From the NCBI RefSeq assembly GCF_000149955.1, contig NC_030987.1, positions 2,385,236 to 2,449,235 of the forward strand: DNA of 64,000 bases, in the 5' to 3' direction. The position numbers and the translations under genes are program-made. Numbering within the stretch: position 1 is the first letter of the stretch; every line of letters starts with the position of its first letter. Source of the stretch: Fusarium oxysporum f. sp. lycopersici 4287. Its lineage: Eukaryota; Ascomycota; Sordariomycetes; Hypocreales; Nectriaceae. This document shows positions 61,040 to 64,000 of this stretch, piece by piece. The notes under the pieces were generated by a model. It saw only the letters and a program-made list of their open reading frames with translations, had not been told where the DNA came from and ran no database searches.

Positions 61040-61628
61040 ATGGTATGCTGGAATTACCCTTAACCCCCGATAGTCACTGTTTAGTGTCCTGATCACCTCG
61101 GCGCACAATGCTAGCATAGCAATAGCTGACGGCGAATAGCTACCCCTCGGACTACTCAATGCGGCCCAGGGCCACCCCATGCTCGTTGAGCTGAAGAACG
61201 GCGAGACACTCAACGGACATCTGGTTTCGTGCGATACATGGATGAACCTCACACTCAAGGAGGTGGTGCAGACAAGTCCGGTATGCGCCCGCAGTCACGA
61301 ACGCGATACCTTCGAACAGGATATACTGACGGGTTGAGTACAGGAGGGCGATCGATTTGTCCGGTTACCAGAGGTCTATGTCAAGGGAAACAATGTACGT
61401 TTCCAGTGTGCCATGGAGTCTTTATCTGGAAAGGGAGACTGATGTGCAGCAGATCAAATACTTGAGAGTACCCGACGAGATCATCGACCAGGTTAGCGAA
61501 TCACAGAAGGGCCAGCAGGGCGGTTTCCGAGGCGGAAGAGGAGGACAGTCAAGGGGAGATCACAGCGGTCGTGGTGATCGCGGACGTGGTCGTGGTGGAA
61601 GAGGCCGAGGCCGAGGTCGAGGTCAATG
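61040..61628 (+). CDS. LSM4: LSm4, U6 snRNA- and mRNA-decay-associated Sm-like protein
   Basis: LSm4 is part of the LSm2-8 ring on U6 snRNA and the LSm1-7 ring in mRNA decapping. The start codon stands alone as exon 1 (61040-61042), directly followed by a GTATGC donor. Exon 2 (61140-61280) supplies [20 protein letters not shown] and the Sm1 motif [19 protein letters not shown]. Exon 3 (61344-61394) gives [17 protein letters not shown]. Exon 4 (61452-61628) gives [14 protein letters not shown] of Sm2 and a C-terminal RGG tail ([29 protein letters not shown]), as in LSm4 of other species. The last intron ends in a tandem CAGCAG acceptor, so an optional Gln is possible before IKYL. Starting instead at the internal ATG would lose the conserved N-terminal helix. 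Confidence 0.94.
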
Positions 61629-62341
61629 AGACAATTACATGGTTAACGATGATATCTACACGTTGAACCAACGGTCCTAGATTTCACAACACCTCACGAC
61701 AAGGCATAATGGAGTCTATGATACCAAAGAGAAGAGGAGGACTGCGAAGATCCTCTGGTATCACCACATGGACATCTCAACTACCAGCTTGGTTGCGGCC
61801 CTATTGGTGGGCTGTAGAAGCTCAGGATGAGCTCTAAACAAGCTGGGAAGAAGAATCCGGTCCATGTACCAACAATTAATGACATATGTCTTCAAGTCAG
61901 CACGAGACAGATTTCTATTTTTAGTGTTGTGTGCGCGCGCGTTTAAGTGCAGTACGTTGGCTAAGCAAATACTATTGCACATGATCCGTCATGAATTCAA
62001 AGCCATTAAAGAATTCTCGTCCACTCCCCTGGATTGAGTACTAGCTGACCACAACTCAAATCCCTAGCCTCAGTTCTTGGTTACAGAAACTGGTTACATC
62101 GTCCATGGATATCACAACAGGGGCCCGTGGGTAACTTCAAAAATGTCTATTCCATGCGTAAATTTGTTTTACCCAGCGCAGTCTACGCCAAGTTCTATCA
62201 ACACTATAGGCCTAGTATGAACTGTAGCCGGCAACATATATCATCAAAACAGTCAGGCATCATATCGAAACATCGTACATCAAACGCCCATTACAAAGTC
62301 CTAAGTAAACCCGTACAAACCATCCTTCTCATTGTATGCAC
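61629..62341. other. Convergent intergenic region, LSM4 / FAS2 3' flanks (713 bp)
   Basis: No gene supported. ORFs on either strand are 60-73 codons and featureless. Confidence 0.5.
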
Positions 62342-64000
62342 TTAAAAGTTGGCAACAGCCACAGCGATAGCCTGGCTATCAGAGTGTGAGATGGACAGTG
62401 TGATATCCTTCACACCGGCCTTCTTGGCGGCGGCAGCAGCCTCACCATGAAGCTATAAATGTTAGCATCTTGCATATTTGACTTGAATACAGGGTGACTT
62501 ACAGAAACAGCGGGAGCACCGTTCTCTCCCTTGACAATCTCAATGTCCTTCATAGCGGCACCAGCGCCTTGACTGGCGACGCCGAGAGACTTGAAGACAG
62601 CCTCCTTGGCACTCCAGCGGCCAGCGAAAGAGCTCTGGGGGCTGGGAGCTTGGCGGCAGTAGGAGATCTCGTTAGCGGTAAAGTTACGCTCGACGAAAGT
62701 GTCGTTGTCGATGTTGACAGCAGCAATGTCTTCAACATCAACGCCAACCTGGCTGTTCTTGTTTATGACCTTGAGGGCCAGAGCTTCCATGACTTGCTCA
62801 GTCTCCTTAGCCTTGGCTGATGAAACAACCTTCTCTGACTTCTTCATGAAGTCAGGGGCATACTTGAGCTCAGATGACTTCTTGTCCTCAGAGACACGAG
62901 CGTCAGGGTTGAGAAGAACCTTGCTGAGCTGGTCATCAGAGTAAGGAGAGTTGTTCTTGGCGACGAACAGCTTGTTGTTGATGAAGCCATCGTGGAAGTA
63001 TCGGTAGGCCTTCTTCTGGCGAGCATCAACCTTGGCGCAGTATTCGGCATAGGTCTTCTCATCAAGAGTAGCGAACAGGTACTTGGGGTGGACACCAATG
63101 GCCTGAGCACCCTTCTGTCCGAAACCGAAAGAGGTAACGGAGAAGGCCTTGACACCGTCGGTCTGGATGCTGCGGCTGGGGTAGACGATGAGGTCGTACT
63201 GCTCCATGACAGGATCAACGTTATCCGCGTTGCGGTTACCAGGAACAAGACCGGTGTCGAGGACCTGGAGACAACCGTTCATCATCCAAGCACCAGCAGC
63301 ACCCTTGGGGTGACCAGTGAGGTACTTCTGGAAGATACCCAAGACAGCGTTGCCCTTCTTGCGGCCAAGATGGCGAAGTTGCTGGCAGATGACACTGGAC
63401 TCGTTCTTATCATTGGCCTTGGTAGAGGTTCCGTGGAACGAGGCAACACCAATATCGTCGACAGTGAGACCCCATGTGGCGAGAGCACCACGCAGAGGGG
63501 CGATGCTAGGATCGCTCTTCCAGAAGTTGTTGCCCATGCTGCGGAGAAGCTCCTTCTCCTGTCGGGCAGCTTCCTTCTCAATGTGAGCGAAGCGGTCCGC
63601 GGCATACTCCTTCTCGTCAAAGGAAGCACCCTGAGCCTTCATGGCATCAATCTCGTCATGAACATACTCAAGCTCAGACTCTTGCCATTGCTTGATAGTC
63701 TTCTTGCGACGCTCGATTTGGCGACGTCGGTAGTTGATGTCGAGAAGAGGCGAAGGGAACTTGCCAGGGTTCTCGCGAGCTGTGGTGAGAACACCCTGGC
63801 CTGGAGCGGGAACGGAACGGCCAATCTTATCAGAAGCAGTGGTGGTCAGGGCAACGATACCGTGGATGGGGACACCCATGTCAAGAGCAAGCTTGGCAGT
63901 CATGATGACCTGGATACCGCAACCCTGAGACTCCATGAATCCGTTTCGGGTAGTAGTGGTAGGACGAGACATCTCCTTGGGAGTACGTCCGTGGGCAAAC
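62342..64000 (-). CDS. FAS2: Fatty acid synthase alpha subunit, C-terminal ketoacyl synthase and phosphopantetheinyl transferase part (runs off right edge)
   Basis: Fungal cytosolic type I FAS alpha subunit; this part extends and primes acyl chains. The main exon (62503 to the edge) contains the ketoacyl synthase region [40 protein letters not shown] and both catalytic histidines, in [20 protein letters not shown] and [17 protein letters not shown]; the active-site Cys is expected upstream, outside the window. Then the phosphopantetheinyl transferase domain follows: [12 protein letters not shown] with the metal-binding acid pair, and [16 protein letters not shown]. After an intron at 62453-62502 the last exon (62342-62452) encodes [20 protein letters not shown] and ends AIAVAVANF. 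All catalytic residues visible here are intact. The full subunit is about 1850 residues. Confidence 0.96.

Overview
This window looks like nuclear DNA from a filamentous ascomycete, most likely a Fusarium-like Sordariomycete. The species inference is mine; no database was searched. Supporting signs are short introns of about 45-110 nt with GT...CTAAC...AG signals, long CT-rich 5' leaders, moderate GC, no operons, and fungal-type proteins such as a fused alpha-subunit FAS, Ku70 with a SAP domain, two Zn2Cys6 regulators and a DHA1 drug transporter. A 292-base run of N shows it is a draft assembly.

Layout: 1-8.9 kb is gene-dense: a CLC chloride channel cut by the left edge (-), a Dpb3-type histone-fold protein (+), U2 snRNP A' (-) and the PI3-kinase regulatory kinase Vps15 (-). 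From 8.9 to 29.1 kb only two genes can be supported: a conserved-looking protein of unknown function at 11.5-12.7 kb (-) and an Alr4036-type FMN-binding flavoprotein at 24.4-25.1 kb (-). The 11.7 kb between them has no supportable gene. From 29.1 to 38.1 kb lie a Zn2Cys6 regulator (+), a secreted-leader single-pass membrane protein with a broken His/Pro-rich segment (+), a TatD/Scn1-type hydrolase (-) and a small membrane protein (+). From 38.5 to 43.4 kb are the kinetochore protein Spc24 (-), the sequence gap, Fis1 (+, start lost in the gap) and a Cdc3/AspB-class septin (-). From 46.9 to 54.7 kb are ferrochelatase (-), Ku70 (+) and a second, atypical Zn2Cys6 protein (+). From 55.1 to 64 kb are an MFS drug transporter (-), a mitochondrial PPR-like protein (-), LSm4 (+) and the C-terminal part of fatty acid synthase alpha (-), cut by the right edge.

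The genes do not form one pathway. They are mainly housekeeping functions: splicing (U2A', LSm4), endosomal PI3P signalling (Vps15), chromosome segregation, replication and repair (Spc24, Dpb3-like, Ku70), cytokinesis (septin), mitochondria (Fis1, ferrochelatase, PPR) and lipid synthesis (FAS2). I see no rRNA, tRNA, CRISPR, intact transposon, secondary-metabolite core enzyme or viral gene. I found no convincing new system. The points most worth a second look are the broken His/Pro-rich membrane-protein gene, an apparent one-base disruption in ferrochelatase, the 11.7 kb gene-free stretch, and intron placement in the zinc-cluster and LSm4 genes.
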